Assembly: GCA_964036665.1 (NCBI GenBank)
Contig: OZ038527.1
Span: 1,240,001 to 1,304,000, forward strand
Source: Gordius sp. MW1
Taxonomy: Eukaryota; Nematomorpha; Gordioida; Gordea; Gordiidae
Direction: 5' to 3'
DNA length: 64,000 bases
Below, piece by piece: positions 22,195 to 34,168 of the stretch (position 1 is the stretch's first letter; each line of letters starts with the position of its first letter). Both the position numbers and the translations under genes were made by a program. The notes below the pieces were generated by a model that searched no databases, was not told the DNA's origin, and saw only the letters and a program-made list of their open reading frames with translations.

Positions 22195-23389
22195 TATTAT
22201 CAATGCCAAATTTAGGTTAATAATAAAAAGCAAAATGGCCTCAAGGACGAACTCATATTAGTGAAGGCAAAGCCCGCAAGGGGGGGGGGGATAGGAGCGG
22301 AAATTTTAAAAAGAAGGTTATGACGTAAATGCAACAATTGTTCAAATATGCTCAAAAAAAATTTGCCCTCACCGAGATTCGAACTCATATCAGTGGAGGC
22401 ATAGGCCCTTATTAGGGCTTATCTTAATATCGGATTTTGCTGCGCAGCAAAAATCGTCGTACGAGTTATAACACAGACATGTCTTAACTTCGAATTCACG
22501 GCAGATTTACATTTCAGACGTATAACATAACAGCGATTTTGTAAGATGCAAAATTTTTCCTAAGCTTAAATTTTGAGTGTTTTTAAATTTTTAGGTATCA
22601 GCAAAGTTATCTCAAGAGTTGAAATAAATAAAAAAACGTTTTTAACTATCAAAAAACCAAATATTAATAATTACAACCGAGTTTGACCCATGAAATTTAA
22701 TCGGATATTTAGACAAGGTAAAATTCGCGCGATTTGAATCTGAATCCGATATTAAGACAAGCCCATAGTGGGTACGATGAGACGTGGGATTGATTTGTTG
22801 CCACTGGGTATCGTACTCAAGATGGCTTATTTGAAATTTCAAGCGGTCGCATTAATAAACACGACGAAATATGACGTCATTGTGACGTAAGCATATCGGG
22901 GCTAGAGGGTAAAAGGGGGGGGGTGGGTCAAATTTAGAGGGAAAAAGCCAGCCCGCGATCATTATTAATTATTTTTAGCCCAAAAAATTATTATTTTTTG
23001 TATATTTGAAGCTAAGATACCATAAATGCCAAAACGTGCTGGTACAAAAATAAAAATAGAATTTGGTCTTTGGCCTGGGTCAGATAAATTCGAAGTAAGC
23101 TACGGTCATCATTAATTTGTAGGGAAAAATGTTTCGCAATAAAGCAACAGCCTAGACAAATTGTCAAAAGAAATTTACAAAACAGCAAATATAAAGCCAT
23201 TAATTATAATAATAATATTGGCCTTTGGCCGTAGTCCCATTAATAAGTATAGTCTAGTAAGCAACGGTCAGCATTACTTTACGGGGAATCATAGCCAGTT
23301 TCGCAATCATCCGTTATAAAGCAACAACCTAGACAAGTTGCCAGAAGAAAGTTATGTATAAAGGTATTCAGTCGGGCCCATAAATAATT
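22195..23389. other. Repeat-derived stretch without recognisable genes
   Basis: It contains two related ~110 bp segments at about 23090-23210 and 23240-23360 (shared core ggtcatcattaatttg/ggtcagcattactttacg ... cagcctagacaaattg / caacctagacaagttg), and G runs near 22280 and 22915. The frames are short and match nothing known. Confidence 0.35.
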
Positions 23390-23580
23390 ATGTATATTGG
23401 GCTCGGGCGAGGTCAAAAAGCCAACCAGCGGTCATTAGCTAGGCTATTTGCGAAAGCCATAAGTCCACAGCCATTAAAAATCCATATATGCTTCCACGGC
23501 TTTTATCAAAAAATTACAAGTTGGACGGACGGACGGACGGACAACCAAAAGCGAGCTCATAAATTGCATTGCAATTAATT
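23360..23580. mobile_element. HINE-like end with (GGAC)n
   Basis: The end reads ggacggacggacggac, acaaccaaaagcgagctc, ataaattgcattgcaatt, the reverse complement of the end at 278-340. A diverged copy lies in DHX9 intron 17 at about 62130-62325. Confidence 0.6.
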
Positions 23581-23835
23581 ATACACAGTGGCTTTAATTT
23601 AAAAGATATTTATGTCCCGTGTAAACCTTTGAACGAAACTTTAAATACAACAGACCCGACGGTAGGGTAGGGTTTCGAATCACACGTGCAGGTCTCTAGG
23701 CTAAAACGTTATTCATCTTTCATATATATGCCAATTCGACTTTTTATCAAATTTTATAATTTTAATAATTATTACAATCTTTTAATATTAAAGTAATTAT
23801 TATAATCAATTTTTTTATTTTTAAAACTAAATATT

Positions 23836-24005
23836 CATGGGCGTAGCCAAGGGGGGGGGGGCAGGGAGGGGCGGCTGCCCTACTCTAAATCCAAAAATTT
23901 GTTGAAATTTATTAAAATTATGGCTAAAATTTCAAAAAATGTTCATTTTGCCCCTCCCTAAATCATTATTGCCCCCCTCTAATCCCAATGCTTGCTACGC
24001 CCATG
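23836..24005. mobile_element. hAT-like MITE, gggcgtagcc family
   Basis: Ends catgggcgtagcc and gctacgcccatg with a perfect 8 bp duplication taaatatt (23828-23835 and 24006-24013). Contains a 10 G run followed by caggg. 170 bp. Confidence 0.92.
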
Positions 24006-24451
24006 TAAATATTGATGTTAAGTTAAATTATATATCTCCTGATAATTAAATTGTTAAATGCTTTCTTTTTGAAAACTAAGTAATAACAAATTAATTATTA
24101 TTATAATGCCACGTTAACTCTAGGTTAAAGACAGGTTACGATTAAAATTGAATTTGTGATTTTCGCAAGTCTTTTAATTTGAACTGCATTCTGCAATTCT
24201 CACTAGAATGATATTTATTAAACAATTTAACAGCATAAATTAAAAAGTATTTCATTATAGTTGTAGAAAGGATAAATAGCTTCAAAATTTCAATATGGCT
24301 TTCATTGCTTTCTGGACACGTGTTTATTTGCTCCAGAACAGTTGATTTGAAGGCAACATTCAGGGTATGATTTTTCAATATTTTCCACTAAGTCGCAATC
24401 TCCTGCAAACATCGCTCCGCAACTATAAATGAAAGAAAGATTAATTAGAGA

Positions 24452-24631
24452 CATGGGCGTATTTAACAAAGGCAGGGAAGGGGGCGGCCACCCCCCCCCC
24501 CTAAGTGACAAAAAAAAAAAACAATACAAAAACCCTTAAAATTAAATTTTTTTATTTTTTCCCCCCTAATTTGACTTAAACAACTTTTGTACCCCCCCCC
24601 CCCTTTAATTCAAAACCTAGCTACGCCCATG
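24452..24631. mobile_element. hAT-like MITE in intron 2 of VWC copy C
   Basis: Ends catgggcgtatt and gctacgcccatg; imperfect 8 bp duplication attagaga / attaaagg. G and C runs inside. Confidence 0.75.
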
Positions 24632-24710
24632 ATTAAAGGATTTATAAATGGTTACCCTTGGCATTCAAGATCAAATGTAATAGAATTCGGTTGTTTATAA
24701 CAGGTGCATG

Positions 24711-24866
24711 CATGGGCGTATCGAGGGGAGGGGCAGGGCCCCCCCCCCTAAATGGCGGAAAAAAAATTTCAATGCAAAAACCCTTAAAAATTACGTTTTA
24801 CCCCCCACCCCCAATTGAACTTTTAATTTGCCCCCCCCCCTTATCCAAAACCTGGCTACGCCCATG
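24711..24866. mobile_element. hAT-like MITE inserted in exon 2 of VWC copy C
   Basis: Ends catgggcgta and tacgcccatg. The 8 bp duplication is ggtgcatg (24703-24710) and ggtccatg (24867-24874), one mismatch. Insertion breaks the coding exon. Confidence 0.9.
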
Positions 24867-25109
24867 GGTCCATGTCTCACAAAAGCACGACCTGGGCGAA
24901 ATGTGATAGACCCATTCATAGGTTTGACTGTTATATATGTACGACGCAACCTTTAAAATAATTTATTAATCAATAGTTTTAAATATATCATGAAATAAAT
25001 TGCCTGTATTAGAGAATTGGCCATGATATACGTAACTGTACGAAGAGGGAAACAACGCGATTATTAACAATAAAGATGCTATCGTAGCTTTAGCTTTCAT
25101 TTCAAGTTG

Positions 25110-25500
25110 CGACCATAATAGACTATCAACGCACAAAATGTGTACTTTTTTTTCCACCATTTTGAAAGGCACATTGTAAAGTGGTGATCATATCGAAATT
25201 CGTAATTTTCGCAAATTAAATAATCTTAAAAAGGTAAATAAAAAGAAATTAAATTGGGTAGATGTCAAAAACAGCATTTTAAAATAAATATCATTTACAC
25301 TATACATAAAAATTAAAAATGTAAAAAATGTGATTAAAGTTTGTTTAATAATATAGCGCCATCAATATCAATTGCTATTTTATATAATATTAATTTATTG
25401 ACGTTCATTTTAATTTATAAACTAGTGGGGAAGGTAAAATGACTGTTATAGGGCAAAATACATTGTTAAAATCATAGACTAAATAGACTGCTCATTCGCT
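25110..25500. mobile_element. tagactagatag-type MITE just upstream of VWC copy C
   Basis: Sequence 25115-25460 is about 75-80% like the element in DHX9 intron 14 (58725-59128), including catttacac, aattaaaaatgtaaaaaatg, taatatagcgccatc and attaatttattgacgttc. Only decayed termini (ataatagactat and atagactaaatagactg) remain. It starts about 15 bp from the ATG of copy C, so it occupies its promoter region. Confidence 0.65.
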
Positions 25501-25566
25501 TTAAAAAAGTAATGCCAATTTTGACCGCCATTTGTAAGTACTACAACGAGAGAGTCTATTCTAACG

Positions 25567-26396
25567 TTATAATGGGATTCTATATATACTCTCTATTTTT
25601 TACCCTCTTTCTCACTCAGGGAGAGGGGGGGGGGGGGTTTTGCCCCCACCCTAATTTTTTACCCTCTTTCTGATGCGGGGGAGGGGGGGGGCAGAGGAGG
25701 GTGTTTCCCCCCCCCCCCCCCATTATTTTTTACCCTCTTTCTCACCCGGGGAGGGGGTGTTTTGCCCCCCCCCTCCTAATTTTTTACCCTCTTTCTGATG
25801 CGGGACAGGGGGGGGGCAGGGGGGTGTTTTGCCCCCCCCCATTATTTTTTACCCTCTTTCTCATCCGGGGAGGCCCCCCCCCCCTAATTTTTTACCCTCC
25901 TTCTGATGCGGGGGAGAGGGGGGGGAGGTGATTCGCTCCTCTTCTTATTCTTTGTCACCGGGGGGGGGGGCCGGAAAGCCCTTTTTAAACCTTATAAAAT
26001 ATTTTTGTGAATTTTTGCGGTCATCGTGGTGACAAATGTCATATTTTCTATTGAAATTTATATTTTTTTTTAAAAACTGACTATCACCCCCCCCCCCTCT
26101 CCCCGGCATCAGAAAGAGGGTAAAAAATTAGGGGGGGGGGGGCAAAACACCCCCCCCCCCCTCCTAGGGTGAGAAAGAGGGTCAAAAATTAGGGGGGGGG
26201 GGGCAAAACACCCCCCATGCCCCCCCCCCCCCCCCGGGTGGGAAAAAGGGTAAAAAAAATGGGGGGGGGGGGGCAAAACACCCCCTGCCCCCCCCCTCTC
26301 CCCCGCATCAGAAAGAGGGTAAAAAATTAGGGCCCCCCCCCCCTTGGGTGAGAAAAAGGGTAAAAAAAGAGAGTATATATAGAATCCCATTATAAC
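25567..26396. mobile_element. Foldback element made of ttttttaccctctttct / G-run tandem units
   Basis: Outer ends ataatgggattctatatata and tatatatagaatcccattat are inverted repeats. Both arms consist of 40-60 bp units: tttttaccctctttctgatg, cgggg, G run, then C run. Left arm units lie at 25590-25930, right arm units in inverse orientation at 26080-26370. The two arms can pair over about 300 bp. ORFs here are proline/glycine noise. Confidence 0.8.
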
Positions 26397-26960
26397 GTGA
26401 TGCGATTTAAATTTTTTTTTCAAATTGTGACTCACTAAGCTCTTAAAAAATGTTTTTCACCTAGACATAGATTATGACATTTGTCACCTGGGCGACCGCT
26501 AAACCTTCAAAAATCTTAATTTCAAAGGTGATAAACATTTTTTAAGCGCTTAGTGAGTCACAATTTGAAAAAAAAAATTTAAATCGCATCATAAACATAG
26601 ATTATGACATTTGTCACCTGGGCGACCGCTAAGCTTTCAAAAATCTTAATTTCAAAGGTGAAAAATCTTTTTTACGCTCCTAGTGAGTCACAATTTGAAA
26701 AAAAAATTTTAATCGCATCATAAACATAGATTATGACATTTACCATGCATTTACCTCATACATATTTATTTAACCACCTGTACAAAATATTTATACCTAA
26801 AAACTCAAAATGTATATAATTGCATGTCAGGTAAAAAATCAAATATACAATCTCATCTTATTATCGTGCAATCCATCATTTTATGCTCAACATGCTTAAT
26901 TTCTTATAAAACTATAATATATTAACTTTATAATATACCATGAGCAAATATTGTAAGTTG
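26397..26960. repeat. Repeats of a ~130 bp unit, partly inverted, then AT-rich sequence
   Basis: The block catagattatgacatttgtca then cctgggcgaccgctaa occurs at about 26466 and 26594. It is flanked by ttgtgactcactaagc (26424-26440) and its inverse gcttagtgagtcacaa (26548 on), with another at 26683. Non-coding. Confidence 0.65.
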
Positions 26961-26964
26961 CTAA

Positions 26965-27215
26965 ATTTTAACAAATAGCAATTCAATCCACTATCTGCTC
27001 GAATTTACTGCTCGAGCTCCTGCTAAATTTTTTAACAGATTAGGCTGCTTCGACTAGCCTCACGAGCATTTTTACGTGCTACTGTTAAAACTATTGCACC
27101 GAACAGCTAGCACTCATTGTGCTAAACTAGCATGTTACACACACACAGCTAGTGTTCGTGCTCGCGTTTTTAGTTGAAGCTGCTTAGCAATTTAACAACT
27201 ATACTTCTTAGTATA
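26965..27215. mobile_element. Decayed relative of the 37897-38099 hAT MITE
   Basis: Right end agcaatttaacaacta and the internal ctgctcga and gtgctcgcgttttt motifs match the intact copy at 37897-38099. Termini are eroded. Confidence 0.5.
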
Positions 27216-27567
27216 AGTTCATACGACATTAGCCGATTTTCGTTAATCATGTCCGCCATAGGTTAAATATTCATTTTTACCATGAGAAAGTCATTTGTCA
27301 TTAAATTTAAGGAGAAGGAATAAACTCTGATTTTGTATTTCAGCTTTCATTCCTAAAGCCATAATTTGCTTAACGATAACAATATTTTAATGGAATAACG
27401 AAACGTCAGACTAAATTAAGGACGAATTTATCAAACATAATTTTTTGCAAAGATTTTATATTGCTACAAATACTTTTATTGTAAACTTACTTTAGAAAAA
27501 GTGAAGAGTAATTAACATTATGGACGCTCCTAACTAAAGAAAGGCAGGCCGATTTTAATAAAGAAAT

Positions 27568-27722
27568 GGGCGTAGCTGGGGGGGGGGGGCTGCCCCCTCT
27601 AAATCCAAAAATTTGTTGAAATTGATTAAAATCATGGCTAAAAAATTGAAAAAATGATCAATTTTCCCCTCCCTAAATTATTATTGCTCCCCCCCCTCTA
27701 ATGCCAAAGCTGGCTAGGCCCA
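27568..27722. mobile_element. hAT-like MITE, shared with copy B
   Basis: atgggcgtagctgg ... gctggctaggcccac, with G run and the usual ctctaaatccaaaaatttg core. A shrunken equivalent lies at about 44695-44828 in copy B. Confidence 0.65.
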
Positions 27723-27955
27723 CTAAGACTAATATGAACACAGCCCCCTTGCTTTTATTAAATTTCATTTTTTTTTAATGTTGCATTAAATATAATCTTT
27801 ACTCCATAAAAGCAAAATAATATTTTTTCGATTCAAGTTTGTAAATATTTACACTTTAGTAAACTTTTCTCGTAATATCCATTTTATTACATATAAATTC
27901 TACAATTTTATAATTTCGCGTTGTAAATTTTTTTTAGCAAATATCATATATAATA

Positions 27956-28957
27956 TTATCGTTTTATAAAATTAGCATGGGCGTGTCCTTTTTTAGCACA
28001 TTTAATGTTTGGACAACAGAGAGGATGGGGCAAGGTTAGATTTGTAACCAATTCACATTCCCCAGGATCCACTACCCCGCACCTAAATAAATTAAATAAA
28101 TAATAAATAAAATAAATAAATCGTACCCTCTACATTCTAAGAAAAAATTGGTGTGATTATTTTGGTAGGGCTGAGATATGCAGGTGCATTCTTCACAGAT
28201 GTCAGGGGCAGGTCTAAAAGTACCCACGGGGAAAGTTTTAGAAACATTTCCCATCTGATATTTGCATCCATCTAGAACAAAAGTTATATACAAATTCATA
28301 GGCGTAGCCAGGGGGGGCAGGGAGGGACGGCTGCCCCTCTCTAAATCCAAAAACTTATTGAAATTATTAAAATTAAAATTATGACTAAAATTTCAAAAAT
28401 TGTTTATTTTGCCCCTCTCTAAAGCATTATTGCCCCCCCCCCCCTCTTCTCTAATTTCCTGGCTATGCCCACGTACAAATTTACTATTATATCCAAGTTT
28501 GAATTTTAAAATTTTTAATTTAAATATTAAAAATTCTGTCCATATTTAAATTAGAAGTTAAATTTCTTAAACATAACCTTGATATTGATAATACAACTTT
28601 TAAAGAAAGTTAGGGAGGAGTTTAATAAGATTTGACACACAAGATGAAACAAGAAAAAAAGCATAAATTTATTTTATAACTAAGAAATGAGCAAAATGCC
28701 AAGTTTTTTAAAAATATAATTTAAAAATTTTTCAACTTTATATGCATAATATTTGTCTTTAGCACGTAAATTGCTCTGTTATATTTTTAAATAGAAACGA
28801 AAAAGACTTTTTAGTTTTCAAATGGCCCACATCAACTATGTTTTATTAAAGTAAATAATTATATACCTGTGTCAACCGAACGGCCAAAATGGACGGCAGT
28901 CTGACAAACGAGGAAAAAGGAAACTAGCCAAATAGTTAAATTCAAGATGGCGCTCAT
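27956..28957 (-). CDS. Secreted single-domain VWC protein, copy A (120 aa)
   Basis: Exons 28957-28867, 28271-28127 and 28082-27956; GT-AG introns of 595 and 44 bp, phases 1 and 2, 363 nt in all. Residues 1 to about 20 are a signal peptide (LTIWLVSFFLVCQT), so the product is secreted. Ten cysteines in the mature part (33, 56, 59, 61, 77, 80, 88, 101, 102, 107) follow the VWC order, with CEECTC and PLCCPNIKC as hallmarks; the tail is basic. Small one-domain VWC proteins are abundant in arthropods, and some (Vago type) are induced by infection; a role here is inferred from that only. Copy B has identical sizes for exons 1 and 2. A MITE occupies intron 1. Confidence 0.8.
28297..28473. mobile_element. 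hAT-like MITE in intron 1 of VWC copy A
   Basis: Ends cataggcgtagcc and ggctatgcccacg with perfect 8 bp duplication tacaaatt (28289-28296 and 28474-28481). The same insertion is found in copy B at 45387-45557, so it is older than the duplication. Confidence 0.9.
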
Positions 28958-28959
28958 TT

Positions 28960-30930
28960 TGTTTCTTTGGTTATAGATGAAATCTAAAAAACAATAATTT
29001 TGCAAACGAGATTGAAAGTAAAAAATATTCAATATAAATTATGTAAAAAAATAATATTTTTTCCATCTTACTTTGTATATAATAATTTGAGGAATGAATT
29101 TAAAGGTAAAATAAATTTAAAATACTATATAATTCTTGGAGAGGGTTGAGAAAACTGCAACATAAACAAATAAGACCTGCTTGGGTATAGTGCCAAATAT
29201 TCTAAGTTACTACGAACATTTAAGAAATTTGATACTATTTAAATTGTTATTGTTTTTGTAATTTTTATTTTTTTTAATTATAGACTTTTAAGCTTTATCG
29301 TTTTAATTTTAAAGTTAATATTTTTCATATTCTTGTTATTTTTTTCTAAAAATTAGTCATTTAATTTAAAACTTTGAAAAAAGTGCACTATTTCACAAAT
29401 TATACAATTACATCGGGGGGGGGGGGGGGGGTAGAGAAAATGTGTAATAAGATTTCGCGAGATGAGCTAGAATTTAAGCGTTATTTATATTAAAAGATTC
29501 CTAATTTTTAAAACCTTAAAAAACGAAAAAAATTTAGACCGTAAAATTTTAAAAATCTAAATAAATTTAGAAGCTTCCTAATTTAATAAAACGAAAGCTA
29601 AACAAAATAATCCAAAAAATAACAAATTTATTATTTATAAACAAAGATTTTGGAGTTCAAAAGCCCCCCCCCCCCTTAAAAAAATACTTTAACTTTATCA
29701 AATAAATACTTAAATGTAATAACTTTAAAATTAGTAAATACATAAAATTACGTCTTCTTGATTATTTAATTAAAAAAGCACACATAATTCAAATAAAAAC
29801 AAACATAAATAAATTAATAAATTCAAATAAATTTATATAAAATGTTTTATTAAAAAAATACATAATATAACTTACTTGGTATAGTAATCGAATTTCTATT
29901 AAGACTAATGTATATATGTTCGATGAAAAACGTAAATTTATAACAACTGTATATAAAATTAAAAATCTCCAAGCCGAGAGAATAAAAAAATGAAAAATTT
30001 CCTAAGGAAGCGTTTATATATATGTGGCTGTTTGCTATCAAAAAATGTTCAGATAATTTTCAGAGAAAAACAGGCGGAGAATGATTTTGCTAAAATTTCG
30101 CTCGGATTTATGTAATAATGTTAATATTTTAGTTTGGCGGGGAGATATAATTTCCCCCCCCCCCCCCAAAAAAAATTAAAAATTATTTTTTGCCCTGAAG
30201 TTATACTGTCACGTGACTCATCCGCATAAATTAAAGGGTTTTTCGTGAAACTCCTTTTTTTAATTTTATTGATGACACAACTACTATTTGGTCGCCATCT
30301 TGAATATAACATTACTTTTGGTTAAAATTAACTAAAAAATATCATATCACATGCTTAACTTCCCCCCCCCCCCTCCCCCTTTTCGATTTAAAAATTAGCA
30401 TGCCTGAGGAGCGGATCTTTAAATCCAATTGCTAAAAATGGTCATCTTTCGTTTTTTTTAAATTTTAAAATGGTTTTGATGTATTTATTACTGTTTTATT
30501 ATTATTATTATAGCATTAGCTGGCCTATAAAATTGAAAAAATTATTATAGTTAAATCCGCACATACATACAATAATATTTTATAAAAATTTATTATGTTA
30601 AGGAGATATGGACTCAATCATTTTAAAAGGCCCATCCACTTTTATTAGTGTTAAGGAACTGTAAACTCGCCAGTTTGCACGGAGTTTAATTAAACAAAAA
30701 CTATTTACTAAATTTAAGAATATTTCTAAAGGGCATTACAATAAATATATTTTACAAAATAAAAATATGAGATTTACAATATAATTAATTAAAATATATT
30801 TAAAATTTTTAAAATTTGTATTTGAATTAAATAAAGTTTAATTAACTTTGTTCAGATGTGATGGGAAAGTTAAGTAAAAATAGCAATTAATACTAAGTAT
30901 AAGAAAAAATTCATTAGTTTAAGGTTTTTA
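28960..30930. other. Upstream region of VWC copy A, no further gene
   Basis: AT-rich, with poly-G or poly-C runs near 29417, 29665, 30155 and 30362. Most of it aligns with 46061-48890 in copy B. A 16-18 G run at 29416 corresponds to a shorter run at 46503. No ORF I can identify. Confidence 0.4.
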
Positions 30931-30937
30931 TAATTAG

Positions 30938-31640
30938 GGGAGACCGGGGCTAGTAGTAGACGGAGGTTACTTTTATCTTTTTTATTATTTATAAAAATAA
31001 TAACCATAGTACATTAAAATTTAAACCATATGTGTATTTTGTCATAAGGTATAAGTGAAAAAAATTTTTTAAGAAAAATAAGAATTAAAAATTTTATAGA
31101 GAAAAAACGTTTTTTTGAGGCTATTAGTAGTAGCCCTGACAAAATTTGTATATTTTAGACAATTTAAATTTTATCTTATAAAAGAGTATTTTTGAAATAA
31201 ACACCTTATAATAATAATTGATTTTTATTTGCAATATAACATGTTAAATTATTAATTGTTTAAAAAATAGGGGTCGGGGCTAATCGGAGAGGGGCTAGTG
31301 CTAGCCAATTTTTATTGTGTCTTACCTATTAGAGACAAATGACAAAATGTAAAAAACAAAAATTTTGTTTAATAATTTATTTTAGTGTAATTTGGAATAT
31401 TAATATACTAATTGCAGAATTTGTCTTGTGTACTTAAATCAGATTGTCATTTGACCCTTTATCATATGTATTATGTAAAATATAACCATATTACATTTGC
31501 ATTCTCTAAGTGTTTTATTATAAAAACAATCTTTTTATTGATTTGAGTTAGCATTAATAAGAAGTGAAAACGATCTATAAGGGGCTATTGGTTTGTTGTA
31601 AATTTAATTTGTGAGAAAACTATTTCTTATACTAACAATA
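30938..31640. mobile_element. ggggagaccggggc-type element, one end visible (copy A)
   Basis: It starts with taggggagaccggggctagt and contains gtcggggctaatcggagagg then ggctagtgctagcc. The copy B equivalent is at 48898-49440. A complete TIR element of the same family, in opposite orientation, is at 46616-47524. Confidence 0.5.
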
Positions 31641-31944
31641 AACAATATGTTTCAACAATAAAATTGAAAAAATAGTTTTAGTTTTTTTAAAAATGCGACT
31701 TAATTTTTCATGGCTATATAGTCCCCGAGCTAATAAAACATGAAAGGTTAGTGGTTTCTAGTAAACTTGGCCAGGATGTGTTGAATCTTTTACATCAAGG
31801 TCATGCAGGGATGGTTAAAATGAAGAGATTAGCTAAGCAGTAGGTTTGGTCGCCAAAGATCTAGCACGAATATTTGGAAATAAATTAAACAATTAATTTA
31901 TAAACCGTGTGATTTTTATAATTATGAGCCCTTTTGTTTAAGGT

Positions 31945-32118
31945 TTGGGCGTAACCAGGTTTAGAAATAGAGGGGGGCAATTATGATTTGGGGAGGGGCA
32001 AAATGACAATTTTGTGAAATTTTGGCCATAATTATAGGGAATTTTAAAGGATTTCTAAATTTAGGGGGGGGGGGGGCAGCCGCCCCTCCCTGCCTCCCCC
32101 TGGCTATACCCATGCGTT
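31945..32118. mobile_element. hAT-like MITE (copy A, shared with 52004-52172)
   Basis: gtttgggcgtaaccagg to ctggctatacccatgcg with G-run and the cagccgcccctccctg motif, in the inverse order to most family members. The same insertion is in copy B. Confidence 0.7.
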
Positions 32119-32119
32119 T

Positions 32120-32900
32120 ATGATTTATGGTCAGGCCTCTAGATTAGTTTTAAAATTTATTAATTTCTTAAACATTGTATTTTTCGTTTAAGCCTAAAAT
32201 ATAAAGAAATAGCCTAATTCTATTTAAACTTTATTTTATATAAACATACAACACACAATGTAACCATATTTTTTGAGGAATTAATTTTTAAAGTAGAAAT
32301 TGTGCGAAATTTGTTTTATTGGCCATCTAAAGATATTGCAAAGTTATTGTAATATTAATTGGAAATTTATCTTAGATTTTTGAAGACTTGATTAAAATAT
32401 ATCTCAGATCTGGAATTTATATGGTGACCAAGTTTCATCGGAAACATTTAAACTTATTATACTTCAATAAAAGGAATTGATCCATTTCTGATATAGAATC
32501 TCAACATAAGTATTTTTACAAGTATGATCAATCTAAAGTTACCCGACAAAGTTCAAACTTGGCTACTTTCTAAATTAGTTTCTGCTTTAAAAAAATGAAA
32601 CTTAAGGTTTTCGGTGATCGTTTAAAGCACGAAGCCTGATCAAGGTTCAAAACGCTTGACTCAACTAAAGATGGAAAATGATTTTAGGTCACACATACTG
32701 TTTCAAATTACTAAGTAACGTCTTGATAAATTTTTGATGATAATTTATTAAATAATCACAATTAGTTGCAAGATAGTTCTTAATCCTAACCAATCCAACC
32801 ATTCTTAGGCAATTGATTCATTTATTAGTCTGTAAATAAGATAAGCTTTTAATGCAATTGTTGACGCGCAGCTAGCAGCTATCTTAGTATACGTATTTAC
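32120..32900. other. AT-rich stretch, no gene seen
   Basis: Aligns loosely with copy B 52190-52560 and 53690-54070; copy B has a hAT element between these two blocks. No coding signal. Confidence 0.35.
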
Positions 32901-32902
32901 AT

Positions 32903-34168
32903 AAAAACTCGGGCCTTCGGCCCTCGTGGGAAGGGGGAGAAGGGAAGGGAAGAGGGGAAGGGAAGGGGGGACGACTCATCTGTACTTCGTATAAATGTAT
33001 CATATTTGCTATGCAATTTATGGGCGAGAAAGGTGGGAAGGGGCGAGAATGCCTATAGGGGGGTATTAAATGCCTAATGATTAATTAATTATTTATACAA
33101 ATTTTCCATTTATAGGCAAAATGTAATATAGGCAAAATGTAATATAGGCAAGGGTTAGGGTTAGATTTAGTGTTTGCATCTAGTTGCGTATTACATTAGT
33201 TTTTATTATAAAACATCACAATGTTAAGAATTTGCAGAATTGTTGGGAAAATTTTTTTGTTGAATTTGAACAATTTTTAATTAAAAAAATCAAAAATTTG
33301 GCCAATGGTCATTTTTTCTCCATTGGTCAGTACCAACAGATACTCTAGAAGTCAATGATAGCCAAAAAAACGGAAAAAAAAATTTTGATGCTCATTTGGC
33401 CAATGGTCATTTTTTTCCATTGGTCAGCAGCCAGCACACGGTAAAAGTGGATTAAAATTCATAAGAGTAAAAAAAACGAAAAAAAAATTTTCGAATCACA
33501 TTTTGGCCAATGGTCATTTTTTTCTATTGGTCAGCAGCCAGGACACGGTAAAAGTGGATATAAATTCATAATAGTCAAAAAAAACGAAAAAAAAGTTTTC
33601 GAATCACCTTTTGGCCAATGGTCATTTTATTTCATTGGTCAGCAGCCAGCGGACGGCCAAAAAGTCATATTATCAATGGTAGTAACAGGAAAAATATTTA
33701 ATTTAATTTAAAAAATAAAAAATTTTTTTGCCCTCTCCGGGAATCGAACCAGCAATTCAGAACGTTCGCCGGGGTTCGATTCGAACCCACATTAATAGAG
33801 GCATAGGCTTTTGTAGGGGCACAGGGACCCATATCAGTAGAGGCATAGGCCCTTGTAGTGGAGGGCATAGGGTAATTATAGCAATTAATATCAATGTTAC
33901 CCAATTCAAAAACGAATAGATATACTTATGCATTAATTTAACATAGCAATTAAAACCCGACCCCGCCCGAAAGCGAGGGAGATAGAGATGATTAATTTAA
34001 AAAATAACACAGCGAGGGAGATAGAGATGAGGGGTGGGGCACCTCTTTCTCATGCATTAATTTAAAAAATCGATAACCTAATATACCCAATGCAAATAGA
34101 TAGGGAGGGTAACGGACAGACAACGGACGGACAACCAAAAACGAGCCCATAAATTGCATAGCAATTAA
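32903..34168. mobile_element. HINE-like element, inverse copy, private to duplication copy A
   Basis: Left end ctcgggccttcggccctcg (GC hairpin), right end acggacggacaaccaaaaac then gagcccataaattgcatagcaatt. It is the reverse of 278-2136 but with fewer minisatellite units (about four at 33300-33690). Copy B runs through the corresponding site near 54085 without it, so it arrived after the duplication. Confidence 0.7.

Larger units (their letters stand above)
24302..25100 (-). pseudogene. Secreted single-domain VWC gene, copy C, broken by a MITE in exon 2
   Basis: Exon 1 (25100-25032) encodes a signal peptide, MKAKATIASLLLIIALF. Exon 2 (24950-24656) shows SCFCETCTCYKQ and ITFDLECQG. Exon 3 (24422-24302) shows CGAMFAGDCDLVE and SYPECCLQINC. 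The cysteine layout CxxCxC ... C ... CC ... C is that of a VWC domain, as in copies A and B. Introns are GT-AG, with phase 0 then 2. A 156 bp MITE (24711-24866) plus its 8 bp duplication sits between the cysteines of CETCTC. The extra 164 bp shifts the frame. Without them exon 2 is 131 nt and all phases close at 106 aa. A second MITE lies in intron 2. Confidence 0.75.

Noticed and set aside
25701..26435. ORFs rich in proline and glycine on both strands
   Set aside because: They read through G and C runs of a foldback repeat; no start context, no similarity, and frame openness follows from composition.
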